Shown here piece after piece: positions 1-7,290 of a DNA stretch of 16,344 nt. Made by a program: the position numbers and the translations under genes. Origin of the DNA: CAYNNP01 sp964398215 (GTDB lineage Bacteria > Planctomycetota > Planctomycetia > Pirellulales > Pirellulaceae); contig CAYNNP010000149.1 in the NCBI GenBank assembly GCA_964398215.1, positions 1-16,344 of the forward strand, in the 5' to 3' direction. Under the pieces are notes generated by a model. The model made no database searches, was not told the DNA's origin, and worked only from the letters and a program-made list of their open reading frames with translations. Within the stretch, counting starts at the first letter, position 1; every line of letters starts with the position of its first letter.

Positions 1-15
1 CGCAAACAGGCCGTC

Positions 16-40
16 AAAAACCGGGGCTATCGCCCATCGG
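16..40 (-). terminator. Possible factor-independent terminator after the cysE-cysM fusion gene
   Basis: Read on the minus strand, 38 bp past the stop codon of the fusion gene, CCG, a 2-nt bulge, GGGC, loop GATA, GCCC and CGG form a 7-bp interrupted stem, followed directly by TTTTT. The stem is short and bulged, but position and U-run are right for an intrinsic terminator. The rest of 1-78 shows nothing else. Confidence 0.4.
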
Positions 41-78
41 CTCATTTGGGCCGGCGCCGAGGTTTGCCTGCGTGCGGA

Positions 79-1911
79 CTAAATCTGATACAACCAGGCT
101 TCCTCGGAATCAGCTTCAGCTTCAGCTGCCTGCGGTTTCGGTTGGTCGAAGAGCGTTGTGCTCAAGTATTTTTCGCCGCGATCGGGGAACAGGACGACGA
201 TGATGCCTTCGTCTATCGTTGCAGCAAGCTCCAGTGCTCCGTGCATCGCTGCGCCGCTACTCATGCCGACCAGCAATCCTTCTTTTTCGGCTAACAGACG
301 GGTCGTTGCATAGGCTGTGTCCGCCATCGCCATTTGCTTGTCGTCCAAGAATGACGGATCGTACAGTTGCGGTGAATTCGGTTCGTTCATGTTCCGCAGC
401 CCTTGAATGGATTGACCGAGTACCGGTTCAATGCCGATGATCTTGGCACCCGCAGTTTCTCGAAGTCGTCCACCCGCACCACGCAAGGTTCCGAAGGTTC
501 CAATGCCAGCGACGAAGTGCGTGATATCGGGAACTTGATCCAAGATCTCATGTGCCGTTTCTTCGTAGTGAACCAGCGGATTGTCAAGACTGCTGTGTTG
601 ATTGGCCATCCAGTACTTCTCTGGTTCATCGGCAAGCATCTGATGGGCGACTTCGATGGCTCCGCCGGTGCCTTTGGTCGGGTCCGTCTCGATCAATGTC
701 GCGCCCAACGCTCTGGCTACTTTCTTGCGTTCTTCGCTCATCGCCGAAGACATCGTCAACACCACCTGATATCCCTTGGCGGCTCCGACCATCGCAAGTC
801 CGATACCTGTGTTTCCACTGGTCGATTCCAAAATGATCTTGCCCGGTGTCAGCTCTCCTGATTCTTCAGCGCGTTCGATCAACGACAATGCGATCCGATC
901 TTTGACGCTGCCGCTTGGGTTGGCGCCTTCTAGTTTTGCAAAAATCTTTACCTGAGGGTTTTCGTGAAGGTTACGGATTTCAATCATGGGCGTGTTGCCG
1001 ATCAACGTCAGGACGGCAGGACGACCGGGGTGTGCGCGTTGAACTTGTGCTTTGCGGGCAATCCCAGCGTTGTCAGCATCGGCGATGCCTTTGCGGAGTG
1101 CTTGGTAGTCGCGATTGAGATCTTCAACTGGGCCAACGGATCCCGATTTGCCTTTGACCGCAGTGCCAGCTGGCACATCATGAGTAACAAATGCGTAGGC
1201 GCCGATGATTGCATCTTTGCCGACTGTAACATCACCGCCTACGAATGCATTGGTATACAAGCTAGCCCCTGACTCAATTGTCGGATGGCGTTTTTGAACG
1301 GTGCTGTTGTCTTCGCTCGTTTGCTTGGCCGGCTTGGAGCGAGTCCCCAAAACGACGCCGTTGTACAGGTTGATATTGTTGTGCAGTACGGCCGTGCATC
1401 CGATTGCGATTCCTGTTCCGTGATCGATGAACAATCCCGGTCCGATTTTCGCGCCGGGGTGAATGTCCACGCCTGTTCGCGAATGCGCGAATCCCGAGAT
1501 AGCTCGCGGGATGATCGGCACGCCCAGTGTCCGCAGCGAATGAGCAATTCGGTAGGCAACCGTCGCCCAAAAACCATTGCTTGCGAAGAACACTTCTTCC
1601 AGATTCGACAGTGCGGGATCTTGGATTGGATAGCGACGGAAATCACTACGGCAATCTTCAATCAATTGGACAAAGTTCAATCCGGTGAACAGATCCGCGA
1701 TTCCTTGCGGATCCAGTTCGTAGCGATCGGCAAGAGGCTCAATCAGCAGCACCAATTGCTCTCGAAGATCGTCATTGCTGTATGAACAGTCAGCATCGTG
1801 CGTCGTTTGTGATTCAAGACGCTCCAGAATCACATCGACTGTGTCGATAACGAACTCTCGGATGGCTCGGGTCTGCTGAGTAAAAGAGCGACGACGTGAT
1901 GGGGTAGCCAT
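79..1911 (-). CDS. Fused serine acetyltransferase / CysM-like cysteine synthase
   Basis: A 610-aa bifunctional cysteine-synthesis enzyme. Residues 1-145 are the helical N-terminus and 146-258 the left-handed beta-helix of serine O-acetyltransferase (CysE). D149 (VDIHP) and H164 (DHGTG) have the 15-residue spacing of the E. coli catalytic Asp143/His158, and H209 (KRHP) matches its third conserved His. After a linker (about 259-297), residues 298-590 are a fold-type II PLP cysteine synthase with Schiff-base lysine K337 (GSVKDR) and phosphate/substrate loop TSGNTG (364-369). Its glycine loop AGIGTFGTLRG (468-478) and GLRNM (504-508) resemble actinobacterial CysM, which uses O-phosphoserine, more than enteric CysK. 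The acidic tail 591-610 ends WLYQI. Separate CysE is about 270 aa and CysK/M about 310, so the length fits a full fusion. It is probably last in a cysH operon, 120 bp after the previous gene. The ATG at 1911 opens a plausible CysE N-terminus. Domain calls are strong; the sulfur acceptor preference is uncertain. Confidence 0.92.
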   Translation of the reverse strand: MATPSRRRSFTQQTRAIREFVIDTVDVILERLESQTTHDADCSYSNDDLREQLVLLIEPLADRYELDPQGIADLFTGLNFVQLIEDCRSDFRRYPIQDPALSNLEEVFFASNGFWATVAYRIAHSLRTLGVPIIPRAISGFAHSRTGVDIHPGAKIGPGLFIDHGTGIAIGCTAVLHNNINLYNGVVLGTRSKPAKQTSEDNSTVQKRHPTIESGASLYTNAFVGGDVTVGKDAIIGAYAFVTHDVPAGTAVKGKSGSVGPVEDLNRDYQALRKGIADADNAGIARKAQVQRAHPGRPAVLTLIGNTPMIEIRNLHENPQVKIFAKLEGANPSGSVKDRIALSLIERAEESGELTPGKIILESTSGNTGIGLAMVGAAKGYQVVLTMSSAMSEERKKVARALGATLIETDPTKGTGGAIEVAHQMLADEPEKYWMANQHSSLDNPLVHYEETAHEILDQVPDITHFVAGIGTFGTLRGAGGRLRETAGAKIIGIEPVLGQSIQGLRNMNEPNSPQLYDPSFLDDKQMAMADTAYATTRLLAEKEGLLVGMSSGAAMHGALELAATIDEGIIVVLFPDRGEKYLSTTLFDQPKPQAAEAEADSEEAWLYQI

Positions 1912-2031
1912 GATACATCCTGATTTGAAAGTGCTGTTTTTTGTTTGGCACCCAGTACGATTTTCGTGGCTGAAAACTCTACCGGGCTCATCTATTGGAG
2001 AGGATCAAAAACCGTCTTCTTACGGACATTC

Positions 2032-3282
2032 CTATCCCACTGTTTGGAATAATGATTCGACCGAATGGCCACACGATCGCAGGCCTGATATCAAACGCCT
2101 TAGGCCTTCCTGCAACGTCTCATGCGGTTGGCTAAAGCACATTCGAAAGTAGCCGTAGGATGAAGTTTTGAATCCACTGCCTGGGCTGATATGAACACGA
2201 TGCTCATTCAACAGCTTCTCGTACAATTCCATCTCACCCTCGGAAGTTTCCGACGTCAGGTAGTCTCGCAGGTCAAGCCACAGACATAGCCCTGCCTCGG
2301 TTCTTGTTACCTTTATCCCCGCTGCTTCCAGTTCGGTTCGAGCGAGCGCCTCGGTTTGCGTTAGCTTGTGTTGATGAAGTACCAGGTACTCGTCCCTCCA
2401 AGATGGATCCAGGATTGACGTCAAGATTCGCTGCACCGGAGCCGGCAAACGAAAGAAATGTGATTGTTTCGCAACCGCTGCAACCACGTCTTGGTTGGTG
2501 GTTTGCAGCCACCCGGTTGCGTATCCTGCCAGCCCAAAGTCCTTTGAAAGGCCGCCCAAGACATAGACATTGTCCGATCCTAGCGACACCGCGCTGGTGA
2601 ACTCGTGGCCATGGAAAACGCTGCCCGCGTAAACTTCGTCAACAATCAAAGCACAGTCAAACGTCTCTGCAATGTCCAGGAATTCCTGTAATTCATGTTT
2701 GCTGAAAACTTGGCCTATCGGATTGCCAGGCGAACACAACATGATTGCTCGTACACGTTTTCCTTCAAAAATCAGTCGTCGCAGATGGGCTTCGACGGCT
2801 TCGGGCGTGATGCGAAATTCGTCCTCAGCAGTGGCTTCCATCAATTCGACTTTCGATTTCACACGCAGGCTTGACGCGGCAACCAAACCGGGAAACACGG
2901 GGGTCGGAATCAGCACCGATTCGCCCTCGTTCAGCACAGCGACCATGAGTGCTTCGAGCACACTGATGATGCCGTTACCAACGACGACCGAACTGGGCAA
3001 AACCGGCACGCCAGATTGGCTTTGCAAGTAGTCTGCGATCGCTTCCCGGCAATCGTTCGTCCCATGAAACGCTTGGTAATGTGTGTCTTCAGGGTGGTGC
3101 CAGCAAGACGCGAGTCGTTTGTTCAGCACATCGGCATGCAACGCGTTCTGAGCAGATCCGAGGTTAACGAATCCGTCGGGATTGGCAGATGAAAACCGGT
3201 TTTCTTCGCATTGAAAGTGAGCGGCGACAAAGTCGAACCCTGGTTTGGCTTGGGCAACTGATTGAGTGAAGTCAGAAGTCAT
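2032..3282 (-). CDS. PLP-dependent aminotransferase class I/II, ACC synthase-like
   Basis: A fold-type I PLP enzyme of 416 aa from the ATG at 3282. Visible motifs, numbered from that ATG, are GNP with N187, VDEVY with D215 (pyridine-nitrogen aspartate), GLSKD with K247 (Schiff-base lysine), and FRMCF with R380 (carboxylate-binding arginine). The C-terminal stretch with LDLRDYL, a Glu-rich helix, VHISPGSGF and FRMCF, and the early YQAFHG, are closest in style to 1-aminocyclopropane-1-carboxylate synthases and related bacterial aminotransferases. The frame stays open upstream to a TTG at 3348, only 3 bp after the cysH stop, but the extra 22 residues look unlike the family and TTG is weak, so ATG is preferred; neither has a clear SD. 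Lying between cysH and the cysE-cysM fusion, a role in sulfur amino-acid metabolism (C-S lyase or methionine-related transamination) is possible. The substrate cannot be read from sequence. Confidence 0.88.
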   Translation of the reverse strand: MTSDFTQSVAQAKPGFDFVAAHFQCEENRFSSANPDGFVNLGSAQNALHADVLNKRLASCWHHPEDTHYQAFHGTNDCREAIADYLQSQSGVPVLPSSVVVGNGIISVLEALMVAVLNEGESVLIPTPVFPGLVAASSLRVKSKVELMEATAEDEFRITPEAVEAHLRRLIFEGKRVRAIMLCSPGNPIGQVFSKHELQEFLDIAETFDCALIVDEVYAGSVFHGHEFTSAVSLGSDNVYVLGGLSKDFGLAGYATGWLQTTNQDVVAAVAKQSHFFRLPAPVQRILTSILDPSWRDEYLVLHQHKLTQTEALARTELEAAGIKVTRTEAGLCLWLDLRDYLTSETSEGEMELYEKLLNEHRVHISPGSGFKTSSYGYFRMCFSQPHETLQEGLRRLISGLRSCGHSVESLFQTVG

Positions 3283-3351
3283 CGATGGTTCTTGAGTAGT
3301 TAGAAATTTGAATGGGAACTGATGGCGAGATGGAAAAGTTTCCAGCAAACC

Positions 3352-4059
3352 CTAGAACGTGTGCAGTCCGCACTCTTGTTTCATTCCTCGGAAACGTGTG
3401 TCACGCTCGTTGTTATCTGAATCGGAAAGCGGCCGACTGGAGTGGGCATCACCGACAGTAACATAGCCTTGGGCAAACAGAGGATGCTGAGGCAAATTGT
3501 TCTCTTGCATGTAGTGGTAGATGTCGCGGTTGTTCCAATCAAGAATTGGGTAGATGCGATAGCGTGAACCGGCACGTTTCAGCGGCGGCAAGCGTTTGCG
3601 GAATTCGGTCTGCGTGGCACGAAGTCCCGAAACCCAACCGCGAACATTCAAGTCATCCAGCGCGCGTTGCATTGGTTGGACTTTGCGAATCTGATCGTAC
3701 AAATTCAAATCTTCAACGTTATCGCTTTCCCAAAGACGACCGTACTTGGCTTCCATCTTGGACGGCGTGAGCGATGCTTCGTAGACATGAAGATTCAAGT
3801 CCAAACGTTTGGCCAGCGTGATGACATAGGCGTAGGTTTCATCTGGCAGATAACCGGTATCAACCCAGATGACTTTGATGTCGGGTTTGATCATGGTGGC
3901 AAGGTGAAGTGTCACGGATGACTGGATGCCAAAACTGGTTGACACCGCCAAGGAGTCCTCAAATTCATCGACCGCCCATCGCAACAGGTTCTCCGCAGAA
4001 AGGCCAATGAATTTGTTTTCAAAAGACTCCGTGATGCTGCCGTTTAGTAGTGTCGACAT
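3352..4059 (-). CDS. cysH: Phosphoadenylyl-sulfate (PAPS) reductase
   Basis: A 235-aa cytoplasmic enzyme that reduces activated sulfate to sulfite with thioredoxin or glutaredoxin as donor. The PP-loop nucleotide site is SFGIQS (42-47), followed by VIWVDTGYLP, the GLRATQTEFR segment that matches the conserved GxRxxQS/T region, and the C-terminal catalytic ECGLH with C230. APS reductases carry extra paired cysteines (CC and CxxC) for a 4Fe-4S cluster; none is present, so the protein is predicted to be a PAPS-type reductase without a cluster. Length is normal for the family (about 230-250). It is the first gene of a minus-strand run with the aminotransferase and the cysteine-synthase fusion, and its 5' side faces a long divergent intergenic region that should hold the promoter. 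No SD is obvious at the ATG. Confidence 0.95.
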   Translation of the reverse strand: MSTLLNGSITESFENKFIGLSAENLLRWAVDEFEDSLAVSTSFGIQSSVTLHLATMIKPDIKVIWVDTGYLPDETYAYVITLAKRLDLNLHVYEASLTPSKMEAKYGRLWESDNVEDLNLYDQIRKVQPMQRALDDLNVRGWVSGLRATQTEFRKRLPPLKRAGSRYRIYPILDWNNRDIYHYMQENNLPQHPLFAQGYVTVGDAHSSRPLSDSDNNERDTRFRGMKQECGLHTF

Positions 4060-4070
4060 CTTTATGTACC

Positions 4071-4160
4071 GTTGATCGCGTAGGTTTGATTGTGTTTCAG
4101 TTCGCTCCGCCTACCAGTTCGACGCGGTGAATCCAACTGCGCTTACCGAAAGTGATCAAC
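4071..4160 (-). promoter_or_regulatory. Possible structured leader of cysH (nested inverted repeats)
   Basis: Between 12 and about 100 nt upstream of the cysH ATG, a 7-bp perfect inverted repeat GTTGATC (4071-4077) / GATCAAC (4154-4160) encloses a 5-bp pair GTAGG (4080-4084) / CCTAC (4110-4114). In a cysH leader transcript this could fold close to the start codon. It matches no riboswitch class I recognise, and repeats of this size can occur by chance. The remainder of the 399-bp region 4060-4458 contains the hairpin at 4309-4333 and no gene. Confidence 0.22.
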
Positions 4161-4308
4161 AAATTCAGAGCTTGATTTGCAAAAGTTGCCTTGGCCTAAA
4201 ATGCGACTAACTCTGTCAGTTTTGTCTGCTTTTTAGTGGCGGACCGCAGCCCGTTTTGCTCATGGCGGGGTCCGAACAAAGTGTTTGATTGTTGGCAATC
4301 GAAGTAAA

Positions 4309-4333
4309 ATGGTCTGCTTTTAGGTAAGACCAT
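4309..4333. repeat. Perfect 7-bp inverted repeat in the divergent intergenic region
   Basis: ATGGTCT (4309-4315) and AGACCAT (4327-4333) are exact reverse complements around an 11-nt loop. The element lies 249 bp upstream of cysH and 125 bp upstream of the plus-strand gene at 4459. It could be an operator for either gene or a weak hairpin; on the minus strand it is followed by a short T-rich stretch. No function is established. Confidence 0.3.
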
Positions 4334-4447
4334 CAGTCTCACGGCGTCTCATTACTGTACGGCGATAACACGCTGCACCGACTTGACTGTTTCAGTCTCG
4401 GGGCCACCGGGATTTCTGCGGAACTTGTCGCCCCCCTTGCTTACCAA

Positions 4448-4453
4448 TGAGGA
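4448..4453 (+). promoter_or_regulatory. Shine-Dalgarno site deciding the start at 4459
   Basis: TGAGGA lies 5 nt before the ATG at 4459 and overlaps the alternative ATG at 4447, which has no SD of its own. This favours 4459 as the start. Confidence 0.45.
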
Positions 4454-4458
4454 TCGTG

Positions 4459-4695
4459 ATGAAAATTGCAAACAAGCAAACACGGGTTCTGCTGAACCTA
4501 CTTGCGACCTCTAAGCCAGATCAGATCGATTGCGACGGTTGCCATGAACACATGTCCGAGATCGTCGAATATGAATTGCTGGGCAGCGAGATCCCAGAAG
4601 CACTGTTCAAAGCCGAAGTCCATCTGGACCAATGTGCTTGTTGCAATGACGAACGCAATGCCTTGATGACGAGCTTGCTAGCGGTAGAAGACTGA
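4459..4695 (+). CDS. Small Cys/His protein with an anti-sigma-like zinc motif
   Basis: A 78-aa soluble protein with no signal peptide or membrane segment. It has CDGCHEH (C25, C28, H29, H31) and, after an acidic helical stretch, HLDQCACC (H55, C59, C61, C62). The second part is the HxxxCxxC motif of zinc-binding anti-sigma (ZAS/zf-HC2) domains, and the spacing of about 26 residues from C28 to H55 is close to that seen in RsrA-type proteins, so zinc binding is likely. Unlike most anti-sigma factors it has no membrane part and no neighbouring sigma factor gene. An in-frame ATG at 4447 would add four residues, but the SD at 4448-4453 favours 4459. It stands alone, divergent from cysH and followed by a 336-bp gap. 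Role unknown: a free-standing anti-sigma-like regulator or a small zinc or redox protein are both possible. Confidence 0.75.
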   Translation: MKIANKQTRVLLNLLATSKPDQIDCDGCHEHMSEIVEYELLGSEIPEALFKAEVHLDQCACCNDERNALMTSLLAVED

Positions 4696-5031
4696 TCAAC
4701 GCAAACGCTGTGTCCCCGGATTCCAGTTTCAATTACTCAGCTCCATTGCCGCTGTCGTAGATTGAGTCGTTCGATCCGAGCGAATGCATTGATACACGAA
4801 GTTACCCTGGCGGCGTGTTCTCGGCATCCGAATCGAGTGAATCCTTCTCTGCGTTGGCTAACTCGCCTTTCTTAAACGTCACCCGGCAAAAACTTGCTTT
4901 CTTTTCGTAAGGAGACGGCCGGAAATCGCATCTAAAAAGGGTTCAGACACAGTAAAATTCGATTGGGAAAACAGCTTGCTTTCTCAATTCATCTTCTTTA
5001 CTTCACCAACTTAACGTGAACGGAACGTCCT
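4696..5031 (+). other. Intergenic region with one hairpin near its 3' end
   Basis: These 336 bp hold no convincing ORF. ATTGGGAAA (4962-4970) pairs with TTTCTCAAT (4980-4988) over 9 positions (8 Watson-Crick, one G-U) around a 9-nt loop, 43 nt upstream of the ATG at 5032; it may be a leader hairpin of that gene. No promoter with both boxes at good spacing is clear. Nothing else is seen. Confidence 0.3.
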
Positions 5032-6180
5032 ATGAAAATGCCAATTGAGCTTTCGCGAATCGCTGTTGCCGTAGTTGTAGTGATTCTGTCCGTAAGTGCT
5101 TCGACCGCCCATGCCCAGTATTCACGCAAGGGCGGTTACAGTGGCTATGGAGGCTACCGTGGTGGAAGTTCGTTTAAATCCAGCGGGTTTGGTTCTAGTC
5201 GATCGAGTTTTGGCAGAAGCTACAGCAGCTACCGTGGTGGCGTCAGCAGTTACCGCGGCGGCTTCAGTTATCGCCCGAGCTACAGCAGCTATCGCGGCGG
5301 CTTCAGTTATCGCCCAAGCTACAGCAGTTACCGCGGCGGTTACAGCTACCGTCCAAGTTACAGCAGCTATCGTCCGAGCTACAGCAGCTATCGTCCCAGT
5401 TACAGCTACCGTCCGAGCTACAGCAGTTACCGCTCTGGATTTGGTTCTGGGTTCGGCTATTCTCCTTCGCCTTACTATCAATCCTATCGCAGCCCCATCT
5501 ACAGTGGTTCGATTCGAACAAACCAATTTGCTCCAGTCTCACGCGTCACAACCAATATCAACAGCGGAGTCGTTAAATCGTTTGCCCCTGCCGCGGCTCC
5601 CGTTGCACCTGGGCCTTATCTGGCGACAGGTTCTGACAAGGCCGTTCGTACTTGGGTGCAGTTAACGGCGGGTGACATTGCTGGTGCCCGTCAATCGTTC
5701 GCGGAACTGGCAAACGCATCCACGTCGGCGGCGCCCAAAATTGGTTATTCGCTTGCCGCTATTGCAGAGGGTGATTCGGAAGCCGCAGCTTGGGCAATGC
5801 GACGTGCTATGGATACTGACCCACAAATGGTTAGCCACAAATTATCACGTGCGGAACTGCAGCCAATGCTCGCTGACATGGTGAATCGATTGCATGCCGA
5901 TCTTTCCACCAATCCCGGCGACTCGAACAAGGTCTACTTGGTCAGTCAACTGGATCCTTATACCAAGCCCGCCATGACCGATCCCTCGATGAATAAAATG
6001 AATAAATTCGATGAATCTGGAGCGAGCATGGGTCACGACGCTGAGCCGAGCATGGCCAAACCGATGATGGAACCGTTTGAATCGGCGCCCATTGAACTGA
6101 TGCGAGATAATCTACTACCGCCATCTCCAACGATCGTTCCCGACACAGAGTTACCCGCGTTGCCGACGCAGGCATTCTAA
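5032..6180 (+). CDS. Exported Ser/Tyr/Arg/Gly-repeat protein of unknown function
   Basis: A 382-aa protein with a Sec signal peptide: basic start, hydrophobic core at about 10-24, and a likely cut after AHA at 28. Residues 30-160 are low complexity, built from Gly, Ser, Tyr and Arg, including repeats of SYSSYRGGFSYRP and the shorter SYSSYRP. Residues 195-310 form a more normal, Ala-rich helical part (VRTWVQLTAGDIAGARQSF, then GYSLAAIAEGDSEAAAWAM) that resembles TPR-like helical pairs. The tail 310-382 is rich in Met, Pro, Asp and Glu. Long tyrosine/arginine-rich exported segments suggest a cell-surface, matrix or wall-associated role, but this is inference. It is probably transcribed alone or with the next gene, 86 bp downstream. 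Of the ATGs at 5032 and 5038 the first is taken. I do not recognise a named family. Confidence 0.88.
   Translation: MKMPIELSRIAVAVVVVILSVSASTAHAQYSRKGGYSGYGGYRGGSSFKSSGFGSSRSSFGRSYSSYRGGVSSYRGGFSYRPSYSSYRGGFSYRPSYSSYRGGYSYRPSYSSYRPSYSSYRPSYSYRPSYSSYRSGFGSGFGYSPSPYYQSYRSPIYSGSIRTNQFAPVSRVTTNINSGVVKSFAPAAAPVAPGPYLATGSDKAVRTWVQLTAGDIAGARQSFAELANASTSAAPKIGYSLAAIAEGDSEAAAWAMRRAMDTDPQMVSHKLSRAELQPMLADMVNRLHADLSTNPGDSNKVYLVSQLDPYTKPAMTDPSMNKMNKFDESGASMGHDAEPSMAKPMMEPFESAPIELMRDNLLPPSPTIVPDTELPALPTQAF
5278..5436 (+). repeat. In-gene tandem repeats coding SYSSYR(GGx)SYRP units
   Basis: Two 39-bp units (from 5278 and 5317) code 13 residues each, SYSSYRGG-F/Y-SYRP. They are followed by 21-bp units at 5356 and 5377 (SYSSYRP), an 18-bp unit at 5398 (SYSYRP) and a diverged unit at 5416 (SYSSYRS). 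All lengths are multiples of three, so the frame survives gain or loss of units. Synonymous codons differ between units (cgc/cgt, agc/agt, tat/tac), so the repeats are not very recent. Confidence 0.85.
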
Positions 6181-6266
6181 TTTGGACTCCATAACACCTG
6201 CGGCTTTCTGATCAACGAGAGCCAGGACGAAATCAATTCACGCGACCAGCCCTTTGGATTTGAAAA

Positions 6267-7232
6267 ATGAATTTGCGATCGATATCCCTTGTCATCTTGT
6301 CTGTTGGCGTCACCGTCTGCACCGCTTCGTTTTTGTTAGCACAGAAGCCAGCGAGTGATAATCCAGTTGAAATCGGGCTGGTTGACTGGAGCCATGATGT
6401 TGACGCTGCGTTGGAAAAGAGCAAGAAAAACGGAAAGCCCGTATTGGTTCTTTTTCAAGAAGTCCCTGGTTGCGCGGGATGCCAAAAGTTTGGGCGTGAA
6501 GTTCTCTCGCAACCGTTGGTCGTTGAAGCGATCGAGGATGAGTTTATTCCGGTGGTCGTGTACAACAATCGCTCAAGTGGAAAAGACAAAGTTCTACTGG
6601 ATCGTTTTGGCGAGCGATCCTGGAACTACCAAGTCCTCCGATTCTTGGATGGAAATGGCAAGGACATCATCGAGCGTAAAGAAGGGATTTGGACGATCGA
6701 TGGCGTCGCCTCGCGAATGATCTCCGCACTGAAGAAACACAAGCGTCCCGTGCCAAACTATTTGACTACACTGGTCGCAGTTAACGATCAATCCACGCAT
6801 GCAACCGCTGCCTTTGCGATGCATTGTTTTTGGACCGGAGAGTATCGGCTGGGTGGGATTGATGGCGTGATCGCAACCGAGGCTGGCTGGTTGGACGGAC
6901 GCGAAGTAACTTTGGTCAAATATGACAAAGAGCGGCTTGGGATCGATTCGCTTGCCCGGCAAGCTGCACAAGTGAGATGTGCCGAAAAAGTGTACACGCA
7001 AGCAGGAACCTCTTTGGCGGGCTTGCGCGGTGGAAAACTTGACAAGAGTTATCGGCCCGCGTCATCGTCTGACCAAAAGAAACAGATCTCGCGCTGGCAA
7101 GGCATTAACGAAGTTCCCGGACTCAATCAGATGCAGCTAACGAAAATCAATTCTGCAGCACCTAAAAGCGTCAAGGATGCAATGCAGTGGCTGAGCCCAA
7201 GGCAACGCAAAGCGTTCACAAGCAAACAATGA
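6267..7232 (+). CDS. Exported thioredoxin-like protein (VPGC type) with MsrA-like module
   Basis: A 321-aa protein with a Sec signal peptide (hydrophobic core 7-24, ending near LLAQ). Residues 38-158 are a thioredoxin-like fold: WSHDVDAALEKSKKNGKPVL, then EVPGCAGC (65-72) giving a CxxC of C69 and C72, and a later FLDGNGKD strand. The VPG-C start is like the VPGUxxT thioredoxin-like (seleno)protein group, with cysteine at the selenocysteine position. Residues 180-230 then match the core of peptide methionine sulfoxide reductase A: AFAMHCFW (C187), GVIATEAGW, DGREVTLVKYD (E213), but lack the usual NPTYEEVCSG segment. C238 is a candidate resolving cysteine. The C-terminus has SYRP, DQKK and VPGL stretches. 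A periplasmic redox or methionine-repair role is inferred. The ATG at 6267 is followed at once by the signal peptide; a GGA lies about 10 nt upstream. Confidence 0.85.
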   Translation: MNLRSISLVILSVGVTVCTASFLLAQKPASDNPVEIGLVDWSHDVDAALEKSKKNGKPVLVLFQEVPGCAGCQKFGREVLSQPLVVEAIEDEFIPVVVYNNRSSGKDKVLLDRFGERSWNYQVLRFLDGNGKDIIERKEGIWTIDGVASRMISALKKHKRPVPNYLTTLVAVNDQSTHATAAFAMHCFWTGEYRLGGIDGVIATEAGWLDGREVTLVKYDKERLGIDSLARQAAQVRCAEKVYTQAGTSLAGLRGGKLDKSYRPASSSDQKKQISRWQGINEVPGLNQMQLTKINSAAPKSVKDAMQWLSPRQRKAFTSKQ

Positions 7233-7290
7233 GTTTTCCCGCAGGCCCTACCCAGCAAACTTTTGCGCAGCGGAATTTCAGCCGTGAATC

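Noticed and set aside
46..294. 82-aa plus-strand ORF at the left edge
   Set aside because: It is mostly antisense to the end of the cysteine-synthase domain and has no motif or SD.
1285..1785. 166-aa plus-strand ORF opposite the cysE part of the fusion gene
   Set aside because: It lies opposite strongly conserved acetyltransferase sequence and has no recognisable motif.
4239..4275. CGGACC / GGTCCG inverted pair as a terminator or riboswitch
   Set aside because: Only 6 bp with a 23-nt loop, no U-run and no further nested pairing; likely chance.
5096..5665. 189-aa plus-strand ORF and 134-aa minus-strand ORF inside the SYR-repeat gene
   Set aside because: Their Ala/Thr/Val-rich repeats are frame shadows of the Ser/Tyr/Arg codon repeats; the 5032-6180 frame has a signal peptide and a normal C-terminal domain.
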